This document shows, one piece after another, positions 1 to 8,726 of a DNA stretch of 42,542 nt. This DNA is from Corynebacterium mendelii. GTDB taxonomy: Bacteria; Actinomycetota; Actinomycetes; Mycobacteriales; Mycobacteriaceae. The first letter of the stretch is position 1, and the number at the start of each line of letters is the position of its first letter. The position numbers and the translations under genes were made by a program. The stretch is taken from the NCBI RefSeq assembly GCF_017307055.1, contig NZ_JAFLEQ010000008.1, positions 663,297 to 705,838 of the forward strand, read 5' to 3'. Under the pieces are notes generated by a model that was not told the origin of the DNA, made no database searches, and was given only the letters and a program-made list of their open reading frames with translations.

Positions 1-1
1 C

Positions 2-1546
2 CGCGGGCGGGCAGTGCTCGGGTGGGCCTGTGCGGTGGCAACGGCGGTGGCGGCCGCGGTGTACCGGCAGTCCGCAGCCCTGACGGTTCACGGATCCGGG
101 CAGGAGATCGCCGCCACCGGCACGGTGGTGTCCTATCCGCATCCCACCGCGCGGGGACACTACAGTGTCTCACTGGTTGTCGACGGCACCCGCTGCGCGG
201 TGACGGCACTGACCGGTAATGACCCCGGTCTTATTCCCGGAACACCGGTCAGTGTCACCGGCACTGTCCGGGAAACCACCCGGGTGGCGGTGTGCCCCGT
301 GATCATCCGCGCCCACAGACTGGTTGCCGGCGGCCCGGCCGGGCCGCTGCGCACCTGGACCGCCGGGATTCGGCGGGAGTTCGCCGGTCTGGTTGCCGAG
401 CGGGCCGATGGATCCTCGGCCGGGCTGGTCACCGGCATGGTGCTGGGGGATACCTCTGCGCTGAGCCAGGAGGCCAACCAGCTCTACCAGGACACCGGGC
501 TGTCGCATCTGACAGCGGTCTCGGGGTCGAATGTGGCCATAGTCATTGGCTGCGTGCTGGCGGTCCTGGCGGCGGTGAAGCTGCCCGTGCCGATAAGAGT
601 GGCGGTCGCGGCTGCCGCACTGGCGGGGTTTGTGGCGCTGGTGGGCACGGAGCCGAGTGTGCTGCGGGCCGCGGTGACCGGATACATTGCGCTGGCGGCC
701 ATCGCCACCGGGTCGCAGGCCATGGCGGTACGGTCGTTGTCTTGGGCGGTGATCGGGTTGTGCACCGTATTCGCCGACATGGCGGCAAGCTACGGATTCG
801 CCCTGTCGGTGGCGGCCACGGTGGGCATTGTGGTGGTCTATCCGCGGCTGGAACAACCGGTCGCCAAACTGGGGTTTCCCGGCCCTGTCACCCGGGCGGT
901 GGCCATCGCCCTGGCCGCCGACGTGGTCACCGCCCCGATCATTGCGCTGATGGTGGGGAGATTGTCGACGGTGGCGGTGGCCGCCAATGTGCTGGCCACC
1001 CCGGCGGTCGCGCCGGTGACAGTCATGGGTTTCATTGCTGTGGTGCTGCTGATTGCCGGTGCCCCGGCCGTCATCCCGGGGCTGTTGGTGACAGCCTGCC
1101 GGCCGTTTGTGTGGTGGATCGACACCGTGGCCGGCGCCTGCGGGAATCTGCCGCTGGCCACCATCTCCCTGCCGGAGGGGACAGCCGGCGTTTTCGCGGC
1201 CCTGCTGGTGGTGGCCTGGACGGTCACGGTCATCCACACCCGGTGGGGTGCCAGGATCACGGTCGGCCTGGTGGTGGCCGCGGCCGTGGGACTGTGTGTG
1301 TCCACCTGGCGGGCCAGCCCACGGATATCCCCTGGGAGCCTGACCCCCATCACCGTGGCCACGGTCGATGAGATCACTGATCTTCCGCCCGGGACCGGGG
1401 TGATCATCGTCACCGATCCGGCGGGCAGGCCACACACCCGGCCGACAGTCACCCGGGAAGGAATACCGGTGCTATTTCCCAACCGGGACGGACCGGTGAC
1501 CATTCACCGCGACGGCAGCCAGCATGCGGCCAGCGGCAAGTTTTGA
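2..1546 (+). CDS. comEC: ComEC/Rec2-family competence membrane protein (5' end outside window)
   Basis: DNA-uptake channel family, acting in the cytoplasmic membrane. The frame is open to the left edge, so the N-terminus is missing; an internal GTG lies at 14. An OB-like beta region with two Cys comes first. The competence domain follows, with the family hallmark LSHLTAVSGSNVAIV at roughly codons 163-177 counted from base 14 and then about eight hydrophobic segments. No C-terminal metallo-beta-lactamase domain is present: after the last membrane segment only about 80 polar residues remain. This short form is, as I recall, usual for corynebacterial ComEC. holA follows downstream, as in other Actinobacteria. 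Whether natural transformation occurs in this host cannot be inferred. Confidence 0.9.
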   Translation, partial: RGRAVLGWACAVATAVAAAVYRQSAALTVHGSGQEIAATGTVVSYPHPTARGHYSVSLVVDGTRCAVTALTGNDPGLIPGTPVSVTGTVRETTRVAVCPVIIRAHRLVAGGPAGPLRTWTAGIRREFAGLVAERADGSSAGLVTGMVLGDTSALSQEANQLYQDTGLSHLTAVSGSNVAIVIGCVLAVLAAVKLPVPIRVAVAAAALAGFVALVGTEPSVLRAAVTGYIALAAIATGSQAMAVRSLSWAVIGLCTVFADMAASYGFALSVAATVGIVVVYPRLEQPVAKLGFPGPVTRAVAIALAADVVTAPIIALMVGRLSTVAVAANVLATPAVAPVTVMGFIAVVLLIAGAPAVIPGLLVTACRPFVWWIDTVAGACGNLPLATISLPEGTAGVFAALLVVAWTVTVIHTRWGARITVGLVVAAAVGLCVSTWRASPRISPGSLTPITVATVDEITDLPPGTGVIIVTDPAGRPHTRPTVTREGIPVLFPNRDGPVTIHRDGSQHAASGKF

Positions 1547-1799
1547 ACAAGCGCGGAGAAAACAAGCCGCTGCAGCCGGCAATGATCCCGGAATATCCGG
1601 TTGTGAGCGGTCGACGAACACTGGCGTTTCTATGGCACATCCGGCATGGCGGTCCCGTTGTCCTCGATGCGTCTTGTGTGATTTTCAGTGGCTGTCACGC
1701 CGTGTGGCGGGGGAGGATCCACGTCGTGGCGCCGGGTGCGGGTACGTGGTCGGGTGGAGCGGGCGCCGGTGTCTGGCGGAGTCCCCGTGGTCTGGCACC

Positions 1800-2777
1800 A
1801 TGGTGGATGTGAGTACGAAGTCCTTTCCCCCGGTGCACCTGATCCTCGGCGATGAAGCGTTTCTGGCTGAACGCACCCGCCACCGGATTGTCACTGAGGC
1901 CAGAAAAACCCTGCCCAAAGGTGCTGACATGCAGATATCCCTGCTGTCCGGCCGGGGACTGGAGGCGGGGGTGTTCGCCGAGGCGACCAGCCCCTCCCTG
2001 TTCGGTGATGAGCGCATTATCGCGCTGACCGAAGCAGAGGAAACCAACAAAGATACCCAGGCCGCCATTGTGGCTGCCGCCGCCGATCCGGCCCCCGGGG
2101 TGGTCGTGATTATCCAGCACAAAAACGGCCAGCGCGGCAAACCGCTGGCGAACAAGCTGAAAAAAATCGCCGAGACCCACACTGTCGCGCCGCTGAAACA
2201 AAAAGATAAGCCGGGCTTTGTCAAACAGGAATTTGCCTCCCACAAGGTCAATGTCACCCCGGATGTGGTGCATGCCGTGTTGACCGGTGTCGGCAGCGAT
2301 CTGCGGGAGCTGGCCAGTGCGGTTTCCCAGCTGTGCGCCGATACCGGCGGCAATGTCACCGTGGAGACGGTGCGTGACTACTATGTCGGAACCGCCGAAA
2401 TCAGCGGGTTTGAAATCGCCGATCTGGCCTGTGCCGGGAAAACCGCCCGGGCGGTGGCGGCCACCCGCCGGGCCCTGCAGCTGGGCCATGAGCCGGTGAT
2501 GCTGGCCGGGGCATTGTCGCGGAAAGTCGCCGGTATCGCCCGGCTGTACAACCTGCAGGGGCGGGTTGACTCCTACGCTTTGGCCGCCGAGGTCGGTATG
2601 CCGCCGTGGAAAGTGGAGCAGACCGTCCGGGAAGCACGCACCTGGTCCGGTGACGCGGTGTCGAAGGCCGTCATCGAGGTGGCTGAGTTGACCGCTGATG
2701 TCAGGGGCCGCTCCCAGTCGGCCCCCTATGCCCTGGAGCGGTCGGTGACAACCATCGCCCGGCTGGCCGGGGGATGA
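1800..2777 (+). CDS. holA: DNA polymerase III delta subunit
   Basis: Clamp-loader delta subunit, which opens the beta sliding clamp during replication. The 325-aa product starts MVDVSTKSFPPVHLILGDEA; 'HLILGDEAFLAER' is the typical opening of the AAA+ fold. Later regions LASAVSQLCADTGG and GFEIADLACAGKTARAV match the family's domain II/III. The frame stays open further upstream (to 1524), but the preceding codons show no protein-like pattern and would overlap comEC. The ATG at 1800, or the GTG at 1809, gives the usual length of about 320 aa. No strong Shine-Dalgarno is seen. It lies 253 bp after comEC on the same strand. Confidence 0.93.
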   Translation: MVDVSTKSFPPVHLILGDEAFLAERTRHRIVTEARKTLPKGADMQISLLSGRGLEAGVFAEATSPSLFGDERIIALTEAEETNKDTQAAIVAAAADPAPGVVVIIQHKNGQRGKPLANKLKKIAETHTVAPLKQKDKPGFVKQEFASHKVNVTPDVVHAVLTGVGSDLRELASAVSQLCADTGGNVTVETVRDYYVGTAEISGFEIADLACAGKTARAVAATRRALQLGHEPVMLAGALSRKVAGIARLYNLQGRVDSYALAAEVGMPPWKVEQTVREARTWSGDAVSKAVIEVAELTADVRGRSQSAPYALERSVTTIARLAGG

Positions 2778-2788
2778 CACCTGCTGGT

Positions 2789-2827
2789 TTTGAAAAAACA
2801 ACCGGCCCCCGCTCAAGCGGGGGCCGG
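2789..2827 (-). terminator. Intrinsic terminator (minus strand), probably for rpsT
   Basis: A perfect 11-bp stem (2802-2812 with 2817-2827) has a TCAA loop. On the minus strand it is followed by a TGTTTTTTCA tract (complement of 2791-2800). It lies between convergent holA and rpsT. On the plus strand no T-run follows, so it terminates mainly minus-strand transcripts, although the hairpin may also slow holA transcription. Confidence 0.8.
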
Positions 2828-2880
2828 GACGGCAGTGGGAAAGGCACAGGGAAATAAACAACACCGGCTGCGGCGGGGGG

Positions 2881-2903
2881 GCACCTTTTTTTAAAACAGG
2901 TGC
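2881..2903. terminator. A/T-rich hairpin, possible second bidirectional terminator
   Basis: A 6-bp stem, GCACCT (2881-2886) with AGGTGC (2898-2903), encloses a TTTTTTAAAAC loop. It is located 57 bp after the rpsT stop and 104 bp after the holA stop. It is weaker than the hairpin at 2802-2827. Confidence 0.35.
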
Positions 2904-2959
2904 ACCCGTGGCCGGGCAGCCGGTGTGGGGAAACAGCCGTGAACCGGCTGGCGGAAAAC

Positions 2960-3235
2960 CTAGGCCTTCTCGTCGGTCAGCTTGTTCAGGGCCTTGGCCA
3001 TGCGCGACTTCTTGTTGGCCGCATTGTTGCGGTGGAAGACGCCTTTGGTGACGGCTTTGTCCAGGCTGCGGGAGGCGGCGCGCAGCTGAACGGCGGCTTC
3101 CTCGGCGTTGCCCTCGGCCACCAGTGCACGGAACTTGCGGATTTCGGTGCGCACGGCGGAACGCACGTGCTGGTTGCGCTGGCGGCGCTTTTCGTTGGTC
3201 TTGATGCGCTTTTGCTGCGACTTGATGTTGGCCAT
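2960..3235 (-). CDS. rpsT: 30S ribosomal protein S20
   Basis: A 91-aa basic protein of the small ribosomal subunit that binds 16S rRNA. It starts [20 protein letters not shown], the S20 signature. The body carries alternating Lys/Arg helices and the conserved [19 protein letters not shown] near the C-terminus. Length is slightly above the usual 87. An AGAGGTAC-type ribosome-binding site precedes the ATG. It is convergent with holA, an arrangement also seen in mycobacteria. Confidence 0.98.
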   Translation of the reverse strand: MANIKSQQKRIKTNEKRRQRNQHVRSAVRTEIRKFRALVAEGNAEEAAVQLRAASRSLDKAVTKGVFHRNNAANKKSRMAKALNKLTDEKA

Positions 3236-3470
3236 GATTGATGTACCTCTTTAACGTGGCTCGAAAATGTGACGTGTCATCTGTGGCGGAAACCGGCGAC
3301 ATAACCCTGCGGTTTTCTCCGGCCCACCTGCGACGGCCCCAAGGTCCTGGTCGTTCCAGCAGGTGGCTGATCAGGGCACGGTGTGCTCCTGGTCCAACAG
3401 ACAACCTTGGAAAGACTACCAGCAGCAGGGCGGTGCCGCCAATTCCGTGCCGTCACCCGGCCGGGGCGCG

Positions 3471-4028
3471 TTATCCCCAGCCGTAGACCGACCGCAGCAT
3501 GGAGGCCACCCGTTCGAAACGGCGCTGCGGCAGCACCGTGCCCTGGCGGCGGATACTTGATTCGGGGACCTCGAGGGTGATGTCCATGCGCACGAAACAG
3601 GGCCTGCCCTGTTCATCCCAGGCGCCGGAACCGATTCCCAGCCAGTTGTCTTCCGTGGCGTGCTCGGCTGCCGGGGAGATCAGCAGACCGAGAATGGTTT
3701 GCCGCGCGCGGCCGATGACCAAAATCGCCCGGTCGACTGATTGTTTCGGATTGTCCGGGCGTTGGACGCGAATCCAGACCACTTCCCCCGGATCGGCCTG
3801 CCCGTCCATGTCGGGGGCGTAGAAGATATTGCGCGCCAGCGCGGCCGTCGGCTCGGCGGAGTAGTCCACCGCCCCGCGGGTTGTGGTGGGGGGCAGCTGC
3901 TCGTCGTCGAGGCCCAGACGTTCACCGATCAGCCGCAGTCCACGGTCGAGCGGTTCCTCTTTGTGCAGGCCCAGGCTGGCCCCCAGGCGCTGCCACCAGC
4001 CGGGGTCGTCGATGTTGGAGTGCCGCAT
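3471..4028 (-). CDS. PemK/MazF-fold family protein, orphan
   Basis: 185 aa beginning MRHSNIDDPGWWQRL. Residues from about 75 onward contain DPGEVVWIRVQRPDN followed by QSVDRAILVIGRA and TILGLLIS. This is the PemK/MazF beta-barrel pattern: G-(D/E)-V-V-W, then R-x-A-(I/L)-V-(I/L), then a hydrophobic strand. The N-terminal about 70 residues are additional to classical 110-aa MazF toxins. The frame extends 15 codons upstream to 4073, but the ATG at 4028 gives a cleaner start. No antitoxin gene is adjacent: rpsT is 235 bp downstream on the same strand and lepA is divergent. My recollection is that corynebacteria carry a PemK/MazF-annotated gene next to lepA; RNase toxin activity is not implied by position alone. 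Confidence 0.7.
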   Translation of the reverse strand: MRHSNIDDPGWWQRLGASLGLHKEEPLDRGLRLIGERLGLDDEQLPPTTTRGAVDYSAEPTAALARNIFYAPDMDGQADPGEVVWIRVQRPDNPKQSVDRAILVIGRARQTILGLLISPAAEHATEDNWLGIGSGAWDEQGRPCFVRMDITLEVPESSIRRQGTVLPQRRFERVASMLRSVYGWG

Positions 4029-4202
4029 GGCTGATAAGTCTAGCCGCTGTCGGGCTGGTCTATCCCGGGGCATGCACCTGCCGTGTGGGGCCGGTCGGGG
4101 TGTGCGCCGCTTGTCCGATGCGTGGCCGGGCCACGGTCTCGGGTAGTCTCAGGTGTGGTTTTTATCCGCTCGCTACCGGGAAGGAACCCGCACGAGATCA
4201 CC

Positions 4203-6050
4203 ATGGTGAACAACTTTGCCGAGCACACGTTCACGGATCCGGAACAGATCCGCAACTTCTGCATCATCGCGCACATCGACCACGGGAAGTCCACCCTGGC
4301 TGACCGGATTCTGGGGCTGACCGGAGTCGTGGAAGCACGCGACATGCGGGACCAGTACCTGGACAACATGGATATCGAACGTGAGCGCGGAATCACCATC
4401 AAAGCGCAGAACGTCCGTCTTCCGTGGGTTCCCCGCACCGGCAAGCACGCCGGCGAGGAAATCGTCATGCACCTGATCGATACCCCCGGTCACGTCGACT
4501 TCACCTATGAGGTCTCCCGGGCGCTGGACGCCTGTGAGGGTGCGATCCTGCTGGTGGATGCCGCCCAGGGCATTGAGGCCCAGACGCTGGCGAACCTGTA
4601 TCTGGCCATGGACAACGACCTGGAGATCATCCCGGTTCTGAACAAAATTGATCTGCCGGCCGCCGACCCGGACAAGTACGCCGACGAGATCGCCCACATC
4701 ATCGGCTGTGAGCCGGAAGAGGTGCTGCGGGTATCGGGTAAAACCGGTGAAGGTGTGGAGGCCCTGCTCGACCGGGTGTGTGAACTGGTGCCCCCGCCGA
4801 GTTCAACTGTCGGCGCCGACGCCCCTGCCAGGGCGATGATTTTCGACTCGGTCTACGACACCTACCGCGGTGTGGTCACCTACATCAGGGTGGTTGACGG
4901 CAAACTGTTCCCGCGCGACAAAATCAAGATGATGTCGACGGGCGCCACCCACGAGCTGCTGGAGATCGGCATCGTTTCGCCGACCCCGAAAAAGTGCAAG
5001 GGGCTTGGTCCCGGTGAGGTCGGCTATCTGATCACCGGTGTGAAAGAGGTCCGCCAGTCGAAGGTGGGCGATACCGTCACGTGGGCGCACAACGGTGCCG
5101 ATGCCCCGCTGAAAGGCTATGCGGAACCGAAGCCGATGGTGTATTCGGGTCTGTTCCCCATCTCCCAGGCCGACTATCCCGATCTTCGCGACGCCCTGGA
5201 AAAACTGCAGCTCAATGACGCAGCCCTGACCTTCGAGCCGGAAACCTCGGTGGCGCTGGGCTTTGGTTTCCGCTGCGGGTTCCTCGGCCTGCTGCACATG
5301 GAGATCACCCGGGACCGCCTGCAGCGCGAATTCGACCTGGATTTGATCTCGACTGCGCCGAGCGTGAACTACCGGGTGATCACCGAATCCGGCGAGGAGA
5401 TGAAAGTCCACAACCCCTCCGACTGGCCGGACGGCAAGCCGAAGCAAGTGTGGGAGCCGATCGTGAAAACCACGGTCATTGTTCCGGCCGAGTTCGTCGG
5501 CCCCACCATGGAGCTGTGCCAGTCCAAGCGCGGCCAGATGGGGGGCATGGACTACCTGTCGGAAGACCGTGTGGAGCTGCGCTACACCATGCCGCTGGGC
5601 GAGATCATCTTCGACTTTTTCGACATGCTCAAATCCCGCACCAGGGGCTACGCCTCGCTGAACTACGAGGAAGCCGGCGAGCAGGAATCCGATCTGGTCA
5701 AAGTCGACATTCTCCTCCAGGGGGAGCCGGTGGATGCGTTTTCCGCGATCGTGCACCGCGACAATGCCCAGTGGTACGGCAACAAGATGACCGTGAAGCT
5801 GAAGGAGATCATTCCCCGCCAGCAGTTCGAGGTCCCCGTCCAGGCGGCCATCGGCTCCCGGATCATTGCCCGGGAGAACATCCGCGCCCTGCGCAAAGAT
5901 GTGCTGGCCAAGTGCTACGGCGGCGATATTTCCCGCAAGCGCAAACTGCTGGAAAAGCAGAAGGAAGGCAAAAAGCGCATGAAATCCATCGGCAGTGTCT
6001 CGGTGCCGCAGGAAGCCTTCGTGGCGGCGCTGTCGACCGACGACAACTAG
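4203..6050 (+). CDS. lepA: Elongation factor 4 (LepA) GTPase
   Basis: Ribosome-associated translational GTPase (EF4). 615 aa, the normal family length. The G1 motif [15 protein letters not shown] lies near residue 22, switch [14 protein letters not shown] and the NKIDLP G4 motif follow, and the LepA-specific C-terminal domain ends ...[18 protein letters not shown]. The ATG at 4203 is preferred over upstream in-frame codons because family members begin a few residues before the (D/E)[14 protein letters not shown] stretch. A GGAAGGAA stretch about 17 nt upstream is the likely ribosome-binding region. It is divergent from the PemK-like gene, and the spacer (4029-4202) must hold both promoters. 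Confidence 0.98.
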   Translation: MVNNFAEHTFTDPEQIRNFCIIAHIDHGKSTLADRILGLTGVVEARDMRDQYLDNMDIERERGITIKAQNVRLPWVPRTGKHAGEEIVMHLIDTPGHVDFTYEVSRALDACEGAILLVDAAQGIEAQTLANLYLAMDNDLEIIPVLNKIDLPAADPDKYADEIAHIIGCEPEEVLRVSGKTGEGVEALLDRVCELVPPPSSTVGADAPARAMIFDSVYDTYRGVVTYIRVVDGKLFPRDKIKMMSTGATHELLEIGIVSPTPKKCKGLGPGEVGYLITGVKEVRQSKVGDTVTWAHNGADAPLKGYAEPKPMVYSGLFPISQADYPDLRDALEKLQLNDAALTFEPETSVALGFGFRCGFLGLLHMEITRDRLQREFDLDLISTAPSVNYRVITESGEEMKVHNPSDWPDGKPKQVWEPIVKTTVIVPAEFVGPTMELCQSKRGQMGGMDYLSEDRVELRYTMPLGEIIFDFFDMLKSRTRGYASLNYEEAGEQESDLVKVDILLQGEPVDAFSAIVHRDNAQWYGNKMTVKLKEIIPRQQFEVPVQAAIGSRIIARENIRALRKDVLAKCYGGDISRKRKLLEKQKEGKKRMKSIGSVSVPQEAFVAALSTDDN

Positions 6051-6224
6051 GAATTGGAGACGTTGCTCCCGCCGCGTTGAAACTGCCCGCCGCCGCGCGC
6101 AGGCGGCCATCCGGTTTACCCGGATGTTTCCCTGTGCGAGGCGATTGTGTGCCGTCCGCGTCCAGCACGCGCCGGGGGATGCGGCGGGTTTTTAGGACAA
6201 TGACGCCGATGGAGGGTTTGTGCC

Positions 6225-6716
6225 ATGAGGATCCGCCTTGCCGCAGCCGGGGATGCGGCCGAATTCGTGCGGCTGAAGGAACTGATTGTCACCGGCTCCT
6301 ATCCCTTCGACTATTCCCCGGCCCAGCTTGCGGCTTGGCGGCCCCGGGCGCGGGAAGCCTTCATCGACCTGGTGGGCCGGGATGATCATGTGCAGTTCGT
6401 CATCGACCGGGATGACGGGGGCCGGTTGGCCGGATGTGTGTCTGCGGCACTGGAACGGGTACTGCCGTCGCCGTCCTGGCCCGCTGTTCACGGCTATATC
6501 GGGGATATGGCGGTGGACGACGATGTTCGCGGCCTCGGGTGGGGCACAAAGCTGCTGGACCGGGCGATGGACTGGTGCGTGGCCTCGGGAGCGGAAACCA
6601 TCCGGCTTACCGCCACTGCTTCGGCAGTGGGGTTTTACCGTGCCGCGGGTTTCCGGCCGGAGGGGGGCCACGAGGCTTTCCAACATATGCGGTGGTCTGC
6701 CCCGCAGCCGGACTAG
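6225..6716 (+). CDS. GNAT-family N-acetyltransferase
   Basis: 163-aa acetyl-CoA-dependent acetyltransferase; the substrate is unknown. The acetyl-CoA pyrophosphate loop is seen as MAVDDDVRGLGWGTKLLDRA (R-x-L-G-x-G form) around residues 91-110. Motif B follows as TATASAVGFYRAAGFRPEG. An N-terminal strand/helix MRIRLAAAGDAAEFVRLKEL is typical for the fold. A GGAGG sequence about 14 nt upstream supports the ATG. It follows lepA by 174 bp and ends in an intrinsic terminator before the convergent glpD. Confidence 0.88.
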   Translation: MRIRLAAAGDAAEFVRLKELIVTGSYPFDYSPAQLAAWRPRAREAFIDLVGRDDHVQFVIDRDDGGRLAGCVSAALERVLPSPSWPAVHGYIGDMAVDDDVRGLGWGTKLLDRAMDWCVASGAETIRLTATASAVGFYRAAGFRPEGGHEAFQHMRWSAPQPD

Positions 6717-6735
6717 CCGGCGGGTGGTTGTGCTT

Positions 6736-6763
6736 CCCGCCGCCTGCGGTGGGGTGGTTTTTT
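6736..6763 (+). terminator. Intrinsic terminator of the GNAT gene
   Basis: A 7-bp stem, CCCGCCG (6736-6742) with CGGTGGG (6747-6753), has a CCTG loop and includes one G-T wobble. Four nucleotides later comes a run of six T (6758-6763). It is 20 bp after the GNAT stop and abuts the glpD stop codon on the other strand. Confidence 0.75.
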
Positions 6764-6766
6764 CTT

Positions 6767-8371
6767 TCAGGCCAGATGGTCGGACAATTCGTCGAGGATG
6801 TTGTCCACCGCCGGGAGGCAGCGTTCCCGGTCGCTTGCCACCATGCCGATGCGGGTGCGCCGGTCCACAATATCCTCGGCCGACAGCGCCCCTTCGTGGG
6901 TGATGGCCCAGGCGATTTCGGCGCGGGTGTAGGGCACCGATTCTGCGACCGGTTCCAGCGGGTTGGCGATGGGGCAGCTGTCGACCAGGTTGGGGGCTTC
7001 CAGTCCGAAGCGCTGCAGCATGGTTGACGGCAGGCCCGCCATGCGCCGCTGGTTGGCCGTCGGGGCGCCGTCGTTTCCCGGCGAGCCGATCAGCGGGATG
7101 GTGGCGGTCACACACCGCCCGACCGCGGACAGCCCCCGGGTGTGGCGGACAACGGTGTCGACGGCCTGTTCGGCCATGAAACGGTATTCGGTGAGTTTGC
7201 CGCCGACAATGCTGATTACACCATCCCCGTTGATGATGGTGGCGTGTTTGCGCGACAGGTCGGCGGTGCCGCCTCCTTCGGCGCCCAGCAGCGGGCGCAG
7301 ACCGGTGAAGGTTCCCAGTACCTCGCTGCGGGCAAGCGGCCTGGCCAGATAGGGGTTGAAAATTCCGAGCAGAAAATCGATGTCACCGTCCCCGGCCGGC
7401 GGCACATCGGGGATCGGCCCCGGCGCATCATCGTCGGTCAACCCCAGATAGATGCGGCCCGGACCGCCGGGAAGGGTGAAACAGAACCGGGAGACCGATC
7501 CCGGGTGGGGGACAGTCAACGAACAGCTCGGATTGCCCAGCCGGTCGGCATCCAGCACCAGATGCGTGCCCCGGGAGGGGCGGATGCTGATGCCGCTGTC
7601 GATGTGGGCGGCCCACACACCGGTGGCGTTGACCACCGCTTTGGCGGTCAGTTCATAGCTGTCGCCGGTGAGGGTGTCGGTGGCGGTGACACTCCGGCCG
7701 GTGGCATGGCTGACCCCCAGTTTGGTGATCACGGTCGCCCCGTACTGCACGGCGGTGCGGGCCAGGGCGGTGACCAGCCGGGCATCATCGGTGAGGGTCC
7801 CGTCAAAGTTTTTGATGCCGCATTTCAGCCCCTCGCGGCTGATTCCGGGGAACAGTCTTTTGACCTCGTCGGCGGTGATGAACCGGGAACGCGGCAGGGT
7901 GGTCGCGGTGGTGCCGGCGGCAATGCGCAGCATGTCCCCGGCGAAAAAACCCATCCGCGGCAGCAGGGTTCCCACCGGTCCGGTCCCGTCGGTGACCGGA
8001 ATGACCTGGGCGAGTTTGGCGGTCAAGTGCGGGGCGGTGCGCTCCATCAAAATGCCGCGTTCCCGCGCCGAGCGCATGGCAATGCCCACATCGCCTTTTG
8101 CCAGGTAGCGCAAACCGCCGTGCACCAGTTTCGACGACCACCGGGAGGTTCCGAAGGCAATATCGTTTTTATCGACCAGCACCACCTTCAATCCCCGGGT
8201 GGCCGCATCCAGGGCCACCCCGCAGCCGGTGACCCCGGCGCCGATGACAATAAGATCGATGGCGGCATCGTTGGCGGATACCTCTTCAAGCCACCGGGTC
8301 CGCCGTGACCCGTTGATCACGGGGGAGTCGGTGATCCGCGGCCGCGGGGGGTTGGGTGTGCTCTTGCTCAT
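6767..8371 (-). CDS. glpD: Glycerol-3-phosphate dehydrogenase, FAD-dependent
   Basis: Membrane-associated flavoenzyme that oxidises sn-glycerol 3-phosphate to dihydroxyacetone phosphate. 534 aa. The N-terminal Rossmann motif DLIVIGAGVTGCGVALDAAT near residue 41 is followed by VDKNDIAFGTSRWSSKLVHG and GGLRYL, the GlpD signature. IVGGKLTEYRFMAEQAVD and a C-terminal DAO_C-like domain follow. The start MSKSTPNPPRP is the first ATG after the non-coding spacer; no strong Shine-Dalgarno is seen. It is divergent from the AGPS-like flavoprotein over a 355-bp spacer. M. tuberculosis glpD1 (Rv2249c) has a comparable neighbourhood with Rv2251 and Rv2252, but there a regulator (Rv2250c) lies between; none is seen here. 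Confidence 0.93.
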   Translation of the reverse strand: MSKSTPNPPRPRITDSPVINGSRRTRWLEEVSANDAAIDLIVIGAGVTGCGVALDAATRGLKVVLVDKNDIAFGTSRWSSKLVHGGLRYLAKGDVGIAMRSARERGILMERTAPHLTAKLAQVIPVTDGTGPVGTLLPRMGFFAGDMLRIAAGTTATTLPRSRFITADEVKRLFPGISREGLKCGIKNFDGTLTDDARLVTALARTAVQYGATVITKLGVSHATGRSVTATDTLTGDSYELTAKAVVNATGVWAAHIDSGISIRPSRGTHLVLDADRLGNPSCSLTVPHPGSVSRFCFTLPGGPGRIYLGLTDDDAPGPIPDVPPAGDGDIDFLLGIFNPYLARPLARSEVLGTFTGLRPLLGAEGGGTADLSRKHATIINGDGVISIVGGKLTEYRFMAEQAVDTVVRHTRGLSAVGRCVTATIPLIGSPGNDGAPTANQRRMAGLPSTMLQRFGLEAPNLVDSCPIANPLEPVAESVPYTRAEIAWAITHEGALSAEDIVDRRTRIGMVASDRERCLPAVDNILDELSDHLA

Positions 8372-8726
8372 CGGTTACTCGCATCCGTGGGGTGGTGCAC
8401 CCGGGGGTCCGGGTGTGCGGTGCCAGCCGGACAAAGCCGGGTGCGTGCGCATGTTTTTCAAAAACAGGTCGACAAAACAACTACGAAACCTACCGCACCC
8501 GCCCGACGGGAGTGGCGTGGCTGCCCATCGCCGGGTGGGCTGCTGGCCGCGGTGCGGAGAACTTCCGGGCCGGCGGAACATAGCCGCCGGTGACCGTGTA
8601 TTTGTCACCGGTGATCCGCGGCCGCGGTGACGGCTACGAATCTACCCGCCGCGCGGGTGGGTTTTAGCGATGAAAAATCTTTATCCCCGCTGTAGGGGGG
8701 CTTAACCTGCCGGGGAGGGACACGGG
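8372..8726. promoter_or_regulatory. Divergent intergenic region glpD / AGPS-like gene
   Basis: 355 bp without a credible gene. It contains an A/T-rich patch at about 8454-8492 that is the best place for the glpD promoter, and a second patch at about 8660-8710 just before the flavoprotein. A 19-bp sequence with palindromic core CCGCGGCCGCGG at 8609-8627 is an exact repeat of 8329-8347 inside the glpD 5' coding region. No regulator gene is present in the spacer. Confidence 0.45.

Noticed and set aside
170..1435. 421-codon open frame antisense to comEC
   Set aside because: Shadow of a strongly supported gene; composition is Arg/Gly/His-rich as expected from antisense of GC3-rich DNA.
1524..1799. 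N-terminal extension of holA overlapping the comEC end
   Set aside because: No conserved family sequence before MVDVSTKSFPPVHLI, and it would overlap comEC.
4083..4202. N-terminal extension of lepA
   Set aside because: LepA proteins start just before the [13 protein letters not shown] region; the extra 40 codons are not family-like.
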